Below are positions 1 to 7,767 of a stretch of 64,000 bases of DNA, one piece after another. Source of the stretch: JBDXHU01 sp039989475 (GTDB taxonomy: Bacteria; Pseudomonadota; Gammaproteobacteria; Pseudomonadales; Halieaceae); the NCBI GenBank assembly GCA_039989475.1, contig JBDXHU010000002.1, positions 682,001 through 746,000 of the forward strand. Reading direction: 5' to 3'. Position 1 is the first letter of the stretch, and each line of letters opens with the position of its first letter. The notes beneath the pieces were generated by a model that made no database searches, was not told the DNA's origin, and saw only the letters and a list, made by a program, of their open reading frames with translations. The position numbers and the translations under genes were made by a program.

Positions 1-909
1 GGTATCCGGTATGGGTATAACCACATCGATATCGTGATCGGGTCGCTCGGCCAGGATCTTGCGGGCCAGGTACTCGCCCTGACGCAGGCGCGTTTTGTAA
101 ACAGAAATGCCATCCATGAGCGAATCTGGCCGGGCAAAATAAACATGCTCAAAAATGCAGGGGGTTACCGCCACCTTCTCGGCGCACTGGCGCACATGCA
201 TTTCACCGTCATGAGAAATGAATACCGCCTCCCCGGCTCCCACGTCCTGTAACAGGCTAAAGCCCAGCACATCCAGGGCCACACTTTCTGAAGCCAGCAT
301 GTACTCGTCACCTGACTCGGTGCTGCGCTTGCCCACCACCAGCGGTCGAATGCCGTGCGGGTCACGAAATCCCACCAGACCGTAATTGGCGATCATCGCA
401 ATAGCCGCGTAACCGCCACGACAGCGGCGATGCACGCCCTTAACGGCGGTAAAGATTTCTTCCTGTGTGGGTTTGAGCTTGCCCTGCATCTGCAATTCAT
501 GCGCGAACACATTGAGCAACAGCTCGGAATCAGAATCTGTATTCAAATGTCGCAGGTCAGTCTGGAATAGCTCTGCGGTCAAAGCCTCTGAATTGGTCAG
601 GTTACCATTGTGCCCCAGGCATATACCGTAGGGTGAGTTGACGTAAAAGGGCTGGGCCAGAGCCGGGCCGGCACTTCCCGCGGTCGGGTAACGTACATGG
701 CCAACGCCCATATTGCCCTGTATACGTTGCATATGGTGCTGGCGAAACACGTCGCGCACCAGGCCTTCGCTCTTGCGTTGATGGAAGTTGCCATTGGCGA
801 AGGTCATGATGCCGGCCGCGTCCTGGCCGCGATGCTGCAATACAGTCAGCGCATCATAGATCGCCTGATTAACATTGGACTTGCCAACAATGCCGATCAG
901 TCCACACAT
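1..909 (-). CDS. purF: Amidophosphoribosyltransferase (N-terminal 303 codons, cut by window edge)
   Basis: PurF makes 5-phosphoribosylamine from PRPP and glutamine, the first committed step of purine synthesis in the cytoplasm. Translating the minus strand from the ATG at 909 gives [12 protein letters not shown], so Cys2 is the Ntn-type glutaminase nucleophile after Met removal. The motifs [23 protein letters not shown] and [11 protein letters not shown] follow, and near the edge comes [11 protein letters not shown] of the phosphoribosyltransferase domain. The frame is open to base 1, so about 200 C-terminal residues are missing. cvpA ends 30 bp upstream, the usual cvpA-purF order. The frame shows no disruption. 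Confidence 0.97.
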   Translation of the reverse strand, partial: MCGLIGIVGKSNVNQAIYDALTVLQHRGQDAAGIMTFANGNFHQRKSEGLVRDVFRQHHMQRIQGNMGVGHVRYPTAGSAGPALAQPFYVNSPYGICLGHNGNLTNSEALTAELFQTDLRHLNTDSDSELLLNVFAHELQMQGKLKPTQEEIFTAVKGVHRRCRGGYAAIAMIANYGLVGFRDPHGIRPLVVGKRSTESGDEYMLASESVALDVLGFSLLQDVGAGEAVFISHDGEMHVRQCAEKVAVTPCIFEHVYFARPDSLMDGISVYKTRLRQGEYLARKILAERPDHDIDVVIPIPDT

Positions 910-939
910 TCAAATCTTCTCCTGTAAGCCAGGGCCAAG

Positions 940-1437
940 CTACAGCCAGGGCAGCTGACCGCTTACGGCCGCGTCTGCAAAAGTCTGTTCAGCCCACTGT
1001 TTTACCATTTCCAGGTGCGGCAACAAGCTCGACTCCTGCATAAACTCCTGTTCTTCCGGCTGCACTACCGCTTGCGCGACGAATAACATCACCAGAACCA
1101 CCAACAGTCCCCGGGCAAAGCCAAACACGGTACCCAGCATGCGATCAGCGCCGCTGAGGCCGGTCACTTTGATGACCTGGGCCAACAGGGTATTCAAGAG
1201 CGACCCCAGCATCAGGGTCGCGAGAAAGAGTAACACGTAGGCGCAGCCACTACGTAAGGAATCATTGCTTATATAGTCCGTCAGCTGCAGGGACAGCCGA
1301 CCCGAAAAACGTGTGGACACCAGAAAAGCGGCGACCCATGCCAGCAGAGACAGGGCTTCCTTGACGAATCCGCGTTTCAGGCTGATTGCAGTGGAGAGCA
1401 CGACAATGCCAACAATTGTCCAGTCTAACCAGTTCAT
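940..1437 (-). CDS. cvpA: CvpA family inner-membrane protein
   Basis: This 165-residue protein starts MNWLDWTIVGIVV and shows about four hydrophobic segments (roughly residues 5-22, 27-45, 65-85 and 100-122) followed by a polar C-terminal tail, which is the CvpA (colicin V production) family pattern. CvpA is an inner-membrane protein linked to envelope homeostasis; its biochemical role is unsettled. It lies between the SPOR-domain gene (6 bp gap) and purF, as in Pseudomonas and E. coli, so it is probably cotranscribed with both. Length is normal for the family. Confidence 0.93.
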   Translation of the reverse strand: MNWLDWTIVGIVVLSTAISLKRGFVKEALSLLAWVAAFLVSTRFSGRLSLQLTDYISNDSLRSGCAYVLLFLATLMLGSLLNTLLAQVIKVTGLSGADRMLGTVFGFARGLLVVLVMLFVAQAVVQPEEQEFMQESSLLPHLEMVKQWAEQTFADAAVSGQLPWL

Positions 1438-1442
1438 AGGGA

Positions 1443-2012
1443 TCAGGGCAGGTAGCGCGTAATAATGGCCTTCACATGTAACTCCCGGTCGATGTCCTGT
1501 TTGACTCGATCGAGCTTGTCACGTTCGAATACCGGGCCAATATAAACCCGGTAAAGTACTTCGTCGTTGCGGCGCAATGCCCGGTGATAAGCCTTGTAAC
1601 CCTGCTCGATCAACTGCGCCGTCAAGGCGTCAGCCTTCTCTCGCTTGCTCACAGATATAACCTGCAGCACCCAGGCGACAGGAATGCCATCCGGATCCAG
1701 CTGGGGCGCTGCGCTGGCATCATCGGCCAGCACAGTTTCCGTTTCCTGCGGCGGCTCGGCCTGCTGTTGCTTCAGGATAGTTGGGGGCGAATCGTGCAGG
1801 CTGATCTCGTCCCTGGCGCTGACCGGCTCAATATCGGGCAGCGGCTCTGGCGCGGCGATCTTTGCATCCTGTAACACCGGTATTGCGGGCACCTGTGCGG
1901 ACTGGTCCACCTCGCGCCGTTCCGATTCCACGAATATCACGGGCCAAAACACCACACCCAGTGCAATCAAAACCAGGGCACCAACAAGGCGCTGTTTAAG
2001 AATATCGTTCAA
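1443..2012 (-). CDS. dedD: SPOR domain-containing membrane protein (DedD-like)
   Basis: The 189-residue protein has a short cytoplasmic N-terminus (MNDILKQRLVGA), one transmembrane helix at about residues 9-28, an acidic and proline-rich linker, and a C-terminal SPOR domain from about residue 110 (VAWVLQVISVSKREKADAL through VYIGPVFERDKLDRV). SPOR domains bind denuded septal peptidoglycan, so a role in cell division is likely. The start is TTG: its TTGA overlaps the folC stop by four bases, which supports translational coupling. Position between folC and cvpA matches DedD of other gammaproteobacteria. Confidence 0.87.
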   Translation of the reverse strand: MNDILKQRLVGALVLIALGVVFWPVIFVESERREVDQSAQVPAIPVLQDAKIAAPEPLPDIEPVSARDEISLHDSPPTILKQQQAEPPQETETVLADDASAAPQLDPDGIPVAWVLQVISVSKREKADALTAQLIEQGYKAYHRALRRNDEVLYRVYIGPVFERDKLDRVKQDIDRELHVKAIITRYLP

Positions 2013-3220
2013 GCCTTAGCCTGCTCTTCCTCAAGACACTGTAAAAATCCAGCGACCGTGTAAAACGAACCAAAAATAACCAGGGTATCAGCCTCGTCGG
2101 TCTCAGCCTGGGCTCGCTGCCAGGCCGCCGCGGGATTCTCACAGGAGACCACCGCCTCAACTCCGCAACTATCCAGTATCGACGCCAACTGCCCCACCTC
2201 CAGGGCTCTTGGGACTTCCGGCAGAGCCGTTAGGTACCAGCCGCTAAAGCAGCCCTGACAGGCGCGAATCATAGCATGTATGTCCTTATCCGACAGGGCT
2301 GCAAATAGAGCAAAACAGCGCCCTGGGGCACACTTCTCAAGCCAGTCGGCGAGATTCGCAACAGCGGCCGGATTGTGGGCCACATCGACAATCACCCGAC
2401 GATCGGCAACCCGCAATTGCTGGAGTCTCCCCGGCAGCCGCAGTTCTGCCAACAGCGCGCTCACCTCATCCGCCGGCGGCATAAAACCAAGGTGATCCGC
2501 CACCTTGAGCGCCCCGGCAACGTTTTCCGGGCGCAGCGGCCCTGACTGCAGCAAGGCCGCCGCGGCGTGATCGTGCAGGCTGTAGTCACACTGCAGCGCA
2601 GTCAATGCCTCGATCACCGTTACGGGTGGGTCGGGATCAGCAATCACAGCCTTGATGCCAGTGCGCAGAATACCTGCTTTCTCGCGGCCAATAGTTTCAC
2701 GGTCTGTTCCCAGCCAGCTTTGATGATCCTCGCTGATGCTGGTGATGACGGCTACATCAGGATCGATAATATTAACCGCGTCCAGCCTGCCGCCAAGACC
2801 CACTTCGAGAATGACGAGTTGCGGCGCCGCCTGCCGGAAAATAGCCAGGGCCGCCAGGGTGCCGAACTCAAAGTAGGTTAAGGGCACCTGGCCCCGGGCC
2901 GATTCGACAGCAGTGAATGCGTCGACCAGGGTAGCGTCTGACACGGGTAGACCGTTGAGGCGCACCCGCTCGTTATAGCGCAATAAGTGGGGTGAGGTGT
3001 AGCTGCCGACCGACTTGCCCGCGTGCAGGGCCAGGGCCTCGATTACAGCGACGGTAGAGCCCTTGCCATTGGTGCCGGCCACGGTCACCACCGGGCAAGC
3101 TGCTTGCAGCACAGAGAGCCGCCCGGCCACCTCGGCGACGCGATCAAGGCCTAGTTCTATCTCCTCGGGATGCAGCGACTCCAGTCGCGCCAGCCAGCCA
3201 TTGAGCTCGGCAGCCGACAT
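2009..3220 (-). CDS. folC: Bifunctional folylpolyglutamate synthase / dihydrofolate synthase
   Basis: FolC joins glutamate to dihydropteroate and extends the polyglutamate tail of folates, using ATP, in the cytoplasm. The 403-residue product carries the Mur-ligase-type P-loop VAGTNGKGSTVAVIEAL near residue 47, then SYTSPHLLRYNERVR and the conserved ILEVGLGGRLDAVNII. The C-terminal domain is complete. Its ATG overlaps the accD stop by one base (TAATG) and its own TGA overlaps the next gene's TTG, so accD-folC-dedD form a tightly coupled run. Length is typical. Confidence 0.95.
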   Translation of the reverse strand: MSAAELNGWLARLESLHPEEIELGLDRVAEVAGRLSVLQAACPVVTVAGTNGKGSTVAVIEALALHAGKSVGSYTSPHLLRYNERVRLNGLPVSDATLVDAFTAVESARGQVPLTYFEFGTLAALAIFRQAAPQLVILEVGLGGRLDAVNIIDPDVAVITSISEDHQSWLGTDRETIGREKAGILRTGIKAVIADPDPPVTVIEALTALQCDYSLHDHAAAALLQSGPLRPENVAGALKVADHLGFMPPADEVSALLAELRLPGRLQQLRVADRRVIVDVAHNPAAVANLADWLEKCAPGRCFALFAALSDKDIHAMIRACQGCFSGWYLTALPEVPRALEVGQLASILDSCGVEAVVSCENPAAAWQRAQAETDEADTLVIFGSFYTVAGFLQCLEEEQAKA

Positions 3221-4095
3221 TAAGCCATTGCGGCCAGCGCGCTTTGTCCTGTCAGTTTGGCCAGGAGCCGACCCAGGGTCGGCCGCATGTCATTGCGGTG
3301 CACGATCATATCGATGGCGCCATGATCGAGCAGAAACTCGCTGCGCTGAAAACCCTTGGGTAATTTCTGGCGGATAGTCTGTTCAATGACATTGGGGCCA
3401 GCAAAGCCGGCACGAGCATCCGGCTCGGCCACATTGATATCACCCAGCAGGGCCAGGCTGGCAGAAACACCACCGTATATCGGATCGGTCATTACTGACA
3501 CATAGGGAACACCCGCTTCACGCAGGCGTTCAAGCACGGCGCTGGTCTTGGCCATCTGCATCAATGAAATCAGGGCTTCTTGCATACGCGCGCCACCGGA
3601 TGCAGAAAAGCAGACCAGGGGAATGCGCTCACTAAGTGCCAACTGGGCGGCACGCGTGAATTTCTCTCCCACCGCGTAGCCCATGGAGCCGCCGTGAAAG
3701 CCAAAATCAAAGGCCACTGCAATAAGCGGCATACCCTGCAAATGACCACTCATGGCAATCAAGGCGTCTTTTTCACCGGTATTTTTCTGCGCTGCCGTCA
3801 AGCGATCACGGTAGCGCTTGGTATCCTTGAACTTGAGCCTGTCGACCGGCTCTACCTCTGCAAAAATTTCTTCGCGTTGCTCCTGGTCCAGGAACACATC
3901 CAACCTGCGCCTCGCGCCCATGCGCATATGGTGGTCGCACTTGGGGCAAACGTCGTCATTGCGCTCTAGATCGGGCCGATACAGCACCGCCTCACATTTA
4001 ACGCATTTCTTCCACAAGCCCTCAGGCACGGTGGTGCGGCGCTCCCCGGTCGGCATGCGCACACCTGAAGGAAGAATTTTGTCATACCAGCTCAT
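3220..4095 (-). CDS. accD: Acetyl-CoA carboxylase, carboxyltransferase subunit beta
   Basis: AccD pairs with AccA to transfer the carboxyl group from biotin-BCCP to acetyl-CoA, giving malonyl-CoA for fatty acid synthesis. The 291-residue protein has the N-terminal four-cysteine zinc ribbon (CVKC and CPKC, about residues 31-54) and the crotonase-fold motifs [11 protein letters not shown] and [14 protein letters not shown]. The ORF is intact. It lies 27 bp after trpA and overlaps folC by one base, the gene order known from Pseudomonas. Confidence 0.96.
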   Translation of the reverse strand: MSWYDKILPSGVRMPTGERRTTVPEGLWKKCVKCEAVLYRPDLERNDDVCPKCDHHMRMGARRRLDVFLDQEQREEIFAEVEPVDRLKFKDTKRYRDRLTAAQKNTGEKDALIAMSGHLQGMPLIAVAFDFGFHGGSMGYAVGEKFTRAAQLALSERIPLVCFSASGGARMQEALISLMQMAKTSAVLERLREAGVPYVSVMTDPIYGGVSASLALLGDINVAEPDARAGFAGPNVIEQTIRQKLPKGFQRSEFLLDHGAIDMIVHRNDMRPTLGRLLAKLTGQSALAAMA

Positions 4096-4122
4096 AAACC
4101 CACCCCATATTCATTATCAGCG

Positions 4123-4956
4123 CTACTGTCCGACGCTGTCGATCCCACCGCGTATATCCCGCAGCAACTGCGTCGCGACGCCCAGAATTTGCTCTGTACT
4201 ACCGCCCTGCTCTGCACAGTCTGCCATAATCTTGACCAGTGCGCTGCCCACCACCACACCATCGGCAACGCTAGCCACAGCAGCGGCAGACGCGGCATCC
4301 TTGATACCGAAGCCCACGGCAACCGGCAGATCACTACAGGCCCTGATTTGTGCAAGGTGGGCGGCGACATCGTCGACATCCAGGTGACCGGCGCCGGTGA
4401 CACCCTTCAGCGACACATAATAAACAAAGCCCGTTGCTACCTCTGCAATTTTGCCAATCCGCTCGACCGGGGTGGTGGGCGCCACCAGGAAAATATTGTC
4501 GAGTCCGGTGCGCTTCAACTCGCTATTAAGCGCTTCCACTTCCTCCGGCGGCATGTCTACAGTTAGCAAGGCATCCAGCCCCGCCGCCAGGGCCTTATCG
4601 GCAAACTTGTCAAAGCCCATGCCAATCACCGGGTTAGCATAGCCCATCAGCAGTACCGGCGTGTCCGCGTCCTGCCGGCGAAACTCTGCCACCATTGCCA
4701 GGGCATCGCGCAGGCGAATACCGAGTTCCAGGGCGCGTTCATGGCCGCGCTGAATGACTGGACCCTCCGCCATGGGGTCGGAAAAGGGCACGCCTAACTC
4801 GATAATATCCGCGCCGGCCTCGACCAGCGCGTGCATCAGGCCGACGGTGATACCTGCCTGGGGATCACCCGCTACCACGTAGGGAATAAGAGCCGTGCGA
4901 CCGGCAGCAGCCAGCTCGGCGAAGCGGCGCGCAATGCGCCCTTGGGGGTTGCTCAC
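4123..4956 (-). CDS. trpA: Tryptophan synthase alpha subunit
   Basis: TrpA cleaves indole-3-glycerol phosphate to indole and glyceraldehyde 3-phosphate; indole is channelled to TrpB. The 277-residue TIM-barrel protein shows LIPYVVAGDP, the catalytic-Glu segment IIELGVPFSDPMAEGPVIQ and the FVYYVSLKGVTGA phosphate-site region. The start codon is GTG with an AGGAA element about 8 bp upstream. It follows trpB by 11 bp and the two are surely cotranscribed. All expected active-site segments are present. Confidence 0.96.
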   Translation of the reverse strand: MSNPQGRIARRFAELAAAGRTALIPYVVAGDPQAGITVGLMHALVEAGADIIELGVPFSDPMAEGPVIQRGHERALELGIRLRDALAMVAEFRRQDADTPVLLMGYANPVIGMGFDKFADKALAAGLDALLTVDMPPEEVEALNSELKRTGLDNIFLVAPTTPVERIGKIAEVATGFVYYVSLKGVTGAGHLDVDDVAAHLAQIRACSDLPVAVGFGIKDAASAAAVASVADGVVVGSALVKIMADCAEQGGSTEQILGVATQLLRDIRGGIDSVGQ

Positions 4957-4967
4957 AATAGCGATTC

Positions 4968-6185
4968 CTAAACCTTTATGCCTTCAAGCTCGGCGACCGT
5001 ATAGATGTCCTTGTCACCGCGCCCGGAGAGATTAACCACAATTATTTCGTCGGCAGACATGGTGGGCGCAAGGCGCGCTGTATAAGCCAGCGCATGGCTG
5101 GTTTCCAGCGCCGGCATTATACCCTCGACTCGCGTCAGCGTATGAAATGCCGCCAGTGTTTCATCATCATCGGCTGAGACATATTCGACCCGGCCCATAT
5201 CCTTCAACCAGGAGTGCTCGGGACCCACGCCAGGGTAGTCCAGGCCTGCTGAAACAGAATGGGTGTGCATGATCTGCCCATCCTCATCCTGCATCAGGTA
5301 GGTCTTGTTGCCGTGCAGTACGCCGGGTTTGCCGGCTGACAGGGGCGCGGCGTGCATACCGGTTTCCAAACCGTGTCCGCCTGCCTCCACCCCGTACATG
5401 GCAACGCCGGCATCTGCCAGGAAGGGATAAAACAGGCCAATTGCATTGGAGCCGCCACCGACGCAGGCGACCAGCGCCTCTGGCAGTTTACCGGTCATCT
5501 CAAGGCACTGCTGCCTGGCCTCGCGACCTATTACGCTCTGGAAATCGCGCACCAGCTTGGGATAGGGATGAGGTCCGGCGACGGTACCAATGATATAAAA
5601 GGTATCGTCGACATTGGTTACCCAGTCGCGCATGGCTTCATTCATGGCATCTTTCAAGGTGCGGGTGCCGGAAGTAACCGGCACAACCTCTGCGCCCAGC
5701 AGCTTCATGCGGTACACATTCAATGCCTGTCGGTGTACGTCCTCTTCACCCATATAGACATGGCACTCCATTCCCAGGCGCGCCGCAATAGTCGCGGAGG
5801 CGACACCGTGCTGACCTGCCCCGGTCTCGGCAATGATACGGGTCTTGCCCATGTGCTTGGCCAGCAGCGCCTGCCCGACCACGTTGTTCACCTTGTGGGC
5901 ACCGGTGTGATTGAGGTCCTCGCGCTTGAGAAAAACGCGCGCGCCACCGAGCTGCCCAGACCAGCGTTTGGCCTCGTACAGTGGCGATGGCCTGCCCACA
6001 TAGTGCGCCAGGTCTTCGTCGATTTCGCGCTGGAACTCCGGGTCCGCAGATAACCGGGTGTAGAGCTTGTCCAACTCATCCAGGGCTGCCATCAGTGTTT
6101 CTGAAACATAGCGGCCGCCGTAGTCGCCGAAGCGACCGGCTTTATCGGGGGTGGCCGCCAATAGTTCTGCGGTAATCTGACTCAT
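4968..6185 (-). CDS. trpB: Tryptophan synthase beta subunit
   Basis: TrpB is the PLP enzyme that condenses indole with serine to give tryptophan, acting in an alpha2-beta2 complex with TrpA. The 405-residue sequence has [15 protein letters not shown] at the N-terminus, the PLP-lysine motif [27 protein letters not shown], and the phosphate-binding stretch [15 protein letters not shown]. Its ATG overlaps the trpF stop by four bases (ATGA). Length and motifs are those of a functional TrpB1-type enzyme. Confidence 0.97.
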   Translation of the reverse strand: MSQITAELLAATPDKAGRFGDYGGRYVSETLMAALDELDKLYTRLSADPEFQREIDEDLAHYVGRPSPLYEAKRWSGQLGGARVFLKREDLNHTGAHKVNNVVGQALLAKHMGKTRIIAETGAGQHGVASATIAARLGMECHVYMGEEDVHRQALNVYRMKLLGAEVVPVTSGTRTLKDAMNEAMRDWVTNVDDTFYIIGTVAGPHPYPKLVRDFQSVIGREARQQCLEMTGKLPEALVACVGGGSNAIGLFYPFLADAGVAMYGVEAGGHGLETGMHAAPLSAGKPGVLHGNKTYLMQDEDGQIMHTHSVSAGLDYPGVGPEHSWLKDMGRVEYVSADDDETLAAFHTLTRVEGIMPALETSHALAYTARLAPTMSADEIIVVNLSGRGDKDIYTVAELEGIKV

Positions 6186-6826
6186 TTTGCTACGACACTC
6201 CGTCTATCAGCCGCTCGCACGGCGTCCATAAATTCATCTATCAGCTGCGCCGACTTGACCCCGGGGCTCTGCTCCACGCCGCCAGAGACATCAACCGCAT
6301 AGGGCCCGGTGATCGCAACAAGCTCGGCCACATTGGCTGGATTCAGACCGCCAGCAATAACCAACGGCTGCGGCAACCCCGTCGGGACCTGGTCCCAGTC
6401 GAAGCACTCTCCGGTGCCACCCGGCACTCCGGCACGCCAGGTATCCAACAGTAGCGCATCCGCCCCGGTATAAGTGGCAGCGGCCGCAGCTATATCCGTA
6501 TCACCAGCCACCCTGATGGCTTTCATCCAGGGCAAAGCAAAACTCTGGCAAAAATCAGCATCCTCGCTGCCGTGAAACTGCAGCAAGGAAACTGGCAATG
6601 CCGCGCAAACCTCGGCAACCTCTTCCGCACTGGCGTCCACGAACAGGGCCACCACGGTCACCAGTGGTGGCAACTTACTGACAATAGACTGCGCTTGTTC
6701 AATAGTCACAGCACGCTTGCTGCCGGCATAGAACACCAGCCCGATAGCATCCGCCCCGGCCGCCACAGCAGCGCTGGCATCCTCCTGACGAGTGATACCG
6801 CATATCTTTACCCGGGTTCTATTCAC
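6182..6826 (-). CDS. trpF: Phosphoribosylanthranilate isomerase
   Basis: TrpF converts N-(5'-phosphoribosyl)anthranilate to CdRP in tryptophan synthesis. The protein shows the RVKICGITR start motif with the catalytic cysteine, [14 protein letters not shown], and the C-terminal [11 protein letters not shown] and [12 protein letters not shown] segments typical of this TIM barrel. I place the start at the GTG giving [12 protein letters not shown], which matches the usual family length; a TTG at 6844 would add six residues. No ATG is available at the 5' end. It is coupled to trpB by a 4-bp overlap and lies 41 bp or more after truA. Confidence 0.93.
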   Translation of the reverse strand: MNRTRVKICGITRQEDASAAVAAGADAIGLVFYAGSKRAVTIEQAQSIVSKLPPLVTVVALFVDASAEEVAEVCAALPVSLLQFHGSEDADFCQSFALPWMKAIRVAGDTDIAAAAATYTGADALLLDTWRAGVPGGTGECFDWDQVPTGLPQPLVIAGGLNPANVAELVAITGPYAVDVSGGVEQSPGVKSAQLIDEFMDAVRAADRRSVVAK

Positions 6827-6885
6827 AGCGAATCGGCTTAACAAAAAAGGCGGCTATAGTATCAGATGCTATCGTCCGATGCAGG

Positions 6886-7767
6886 TCATGCGGGCATCTC
6901 CTGCTCCAGCCATAATGGCCCCGGTGGCGGGGTTTCCAGCCCGAACTGTGGCGGATAATTGACACCCACCAGGTACAGGCCATTGGCCGCTGCGGTGTCA
7001 GCGGCACGGCGGCGATCACGCAAGCCCAGCAGCTCTTTTACCCACCCGCGAGGAAGCACCCCTTTGCCCACGGCTATCAGGGTACCGGCAATGTTGCGCA
7101 CCATATGATGCAGGAAGGCATTAGCCTGTATATCTATGACCACCAGCTTGCCGCGCCTGTAAACCTCGATAAAATCCACGCAACGCATGGCCGTCGCCGA
7201 CTGGCAGGAGGAAGCCCGGAAAGAACTGAAGTCCTGCTCTCCCGGCAGTGCCTGCGCTTCCTCGTGCATCATTTCCACATCCAGCGCCTGCCGCACCCAG
7301 GTCAGATACTGGTCACCCAGGGCGGGGCGCACCGAATGGTTATAGATCAAATAGCGATAGCGGCGCGACAGCGCACTAAAACGCGCGTGAAAATCCGCCG
7401 GCACCAGTTGGGCCTGCCGCACAGCAATGGAGTTTGGCAAGCGAGCATTGCAGCCACGCAGCCAGGATTGCGGCTCGCGGGCATTGGTGGAGTCAAAATG
7501 AACCAGTTGGTTGGTGGCATGAACACCGGCATCGGTGCGGCCGGCGCAATGCAGTCGCACTGCCTGATCGGCAACAAAGCCGGCGGCCTCCTCCAGCGCA
7601 CCCTGCACGCTGCTTACCGAACTGCCACGCTGCAACTGCCAGCCGCTATAGCGACTGCCATCGTATTCAATCCAGAGAGCTACACGTTGGGGGGAGGAGC
7701 CTTCAGCGGTGGGTGAAGAGCCTTCAGCTGGGGAAGAGCCCTCAGCCAATAAAGAGCCTTTAGTCAA
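6886..7767 (-). CDS. truA: tRNA pseudouridine(38-40) synthase TruA
   Basis: TruA isomerises U38-U40 in the anticodon arm of tRNAs. The core runs from VALWIEYDGSRYSGWQ through the catalytic-Asp segment HCAGRTDAGVHATNQ to the C-terminal ANAFLHHMVRNIAGTL. The frame has no ATG at its 5' end. The likely start is a TTG lying on the fimV stop region (TTGACTAA, 8-bp overlap), with a second TTG at 7749. The first 26 or so residues are an unusual extension made of three AEGSSP repeats, not part of the conserved fold. Confidence 0.94.
   Translation of the reverse strand: MTKGSLLAEGSSPAEGSSPTAEGSSPQRVALWIEYDGSRYSGWQLQRGSSVSSVQGALEEAAGFVADQAVRLHCAGRTDAGVHATNQLVHFDSTNAREPQSWLRGCNARLPNSIAVRQAQLVPADFHARFSALSRRYRYLIYNHSVRPALGDQYLTWVRQALDVEMMHEEAQALPGEQDFSSFRASSCQSATAMRCVDFIEVYRRGKLVVIDIQANAFLHHMVRNIAGTLIAVGKGVLPRGWVKELLGLRDRRRAADTAAANGLYLVGVNYPPQFGLETPPPGPLWLEQEMPA
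7690..7746 (-). repeat. Three in-frame tandem repeats in the truA 5' end
   Basis: On the minus strand the unit GCTGARGGCTCYTCVCC occurs three times, with spacings of 18 and 21 bp. It encodes AEGSSP-AEGSSP-TAEGSSP at residues 8-26 of TruA. Units differ only at third codon positions and by one inserted codon. It looks like local slippage or duplication right after the fimV stop. Confidence 0.85.
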
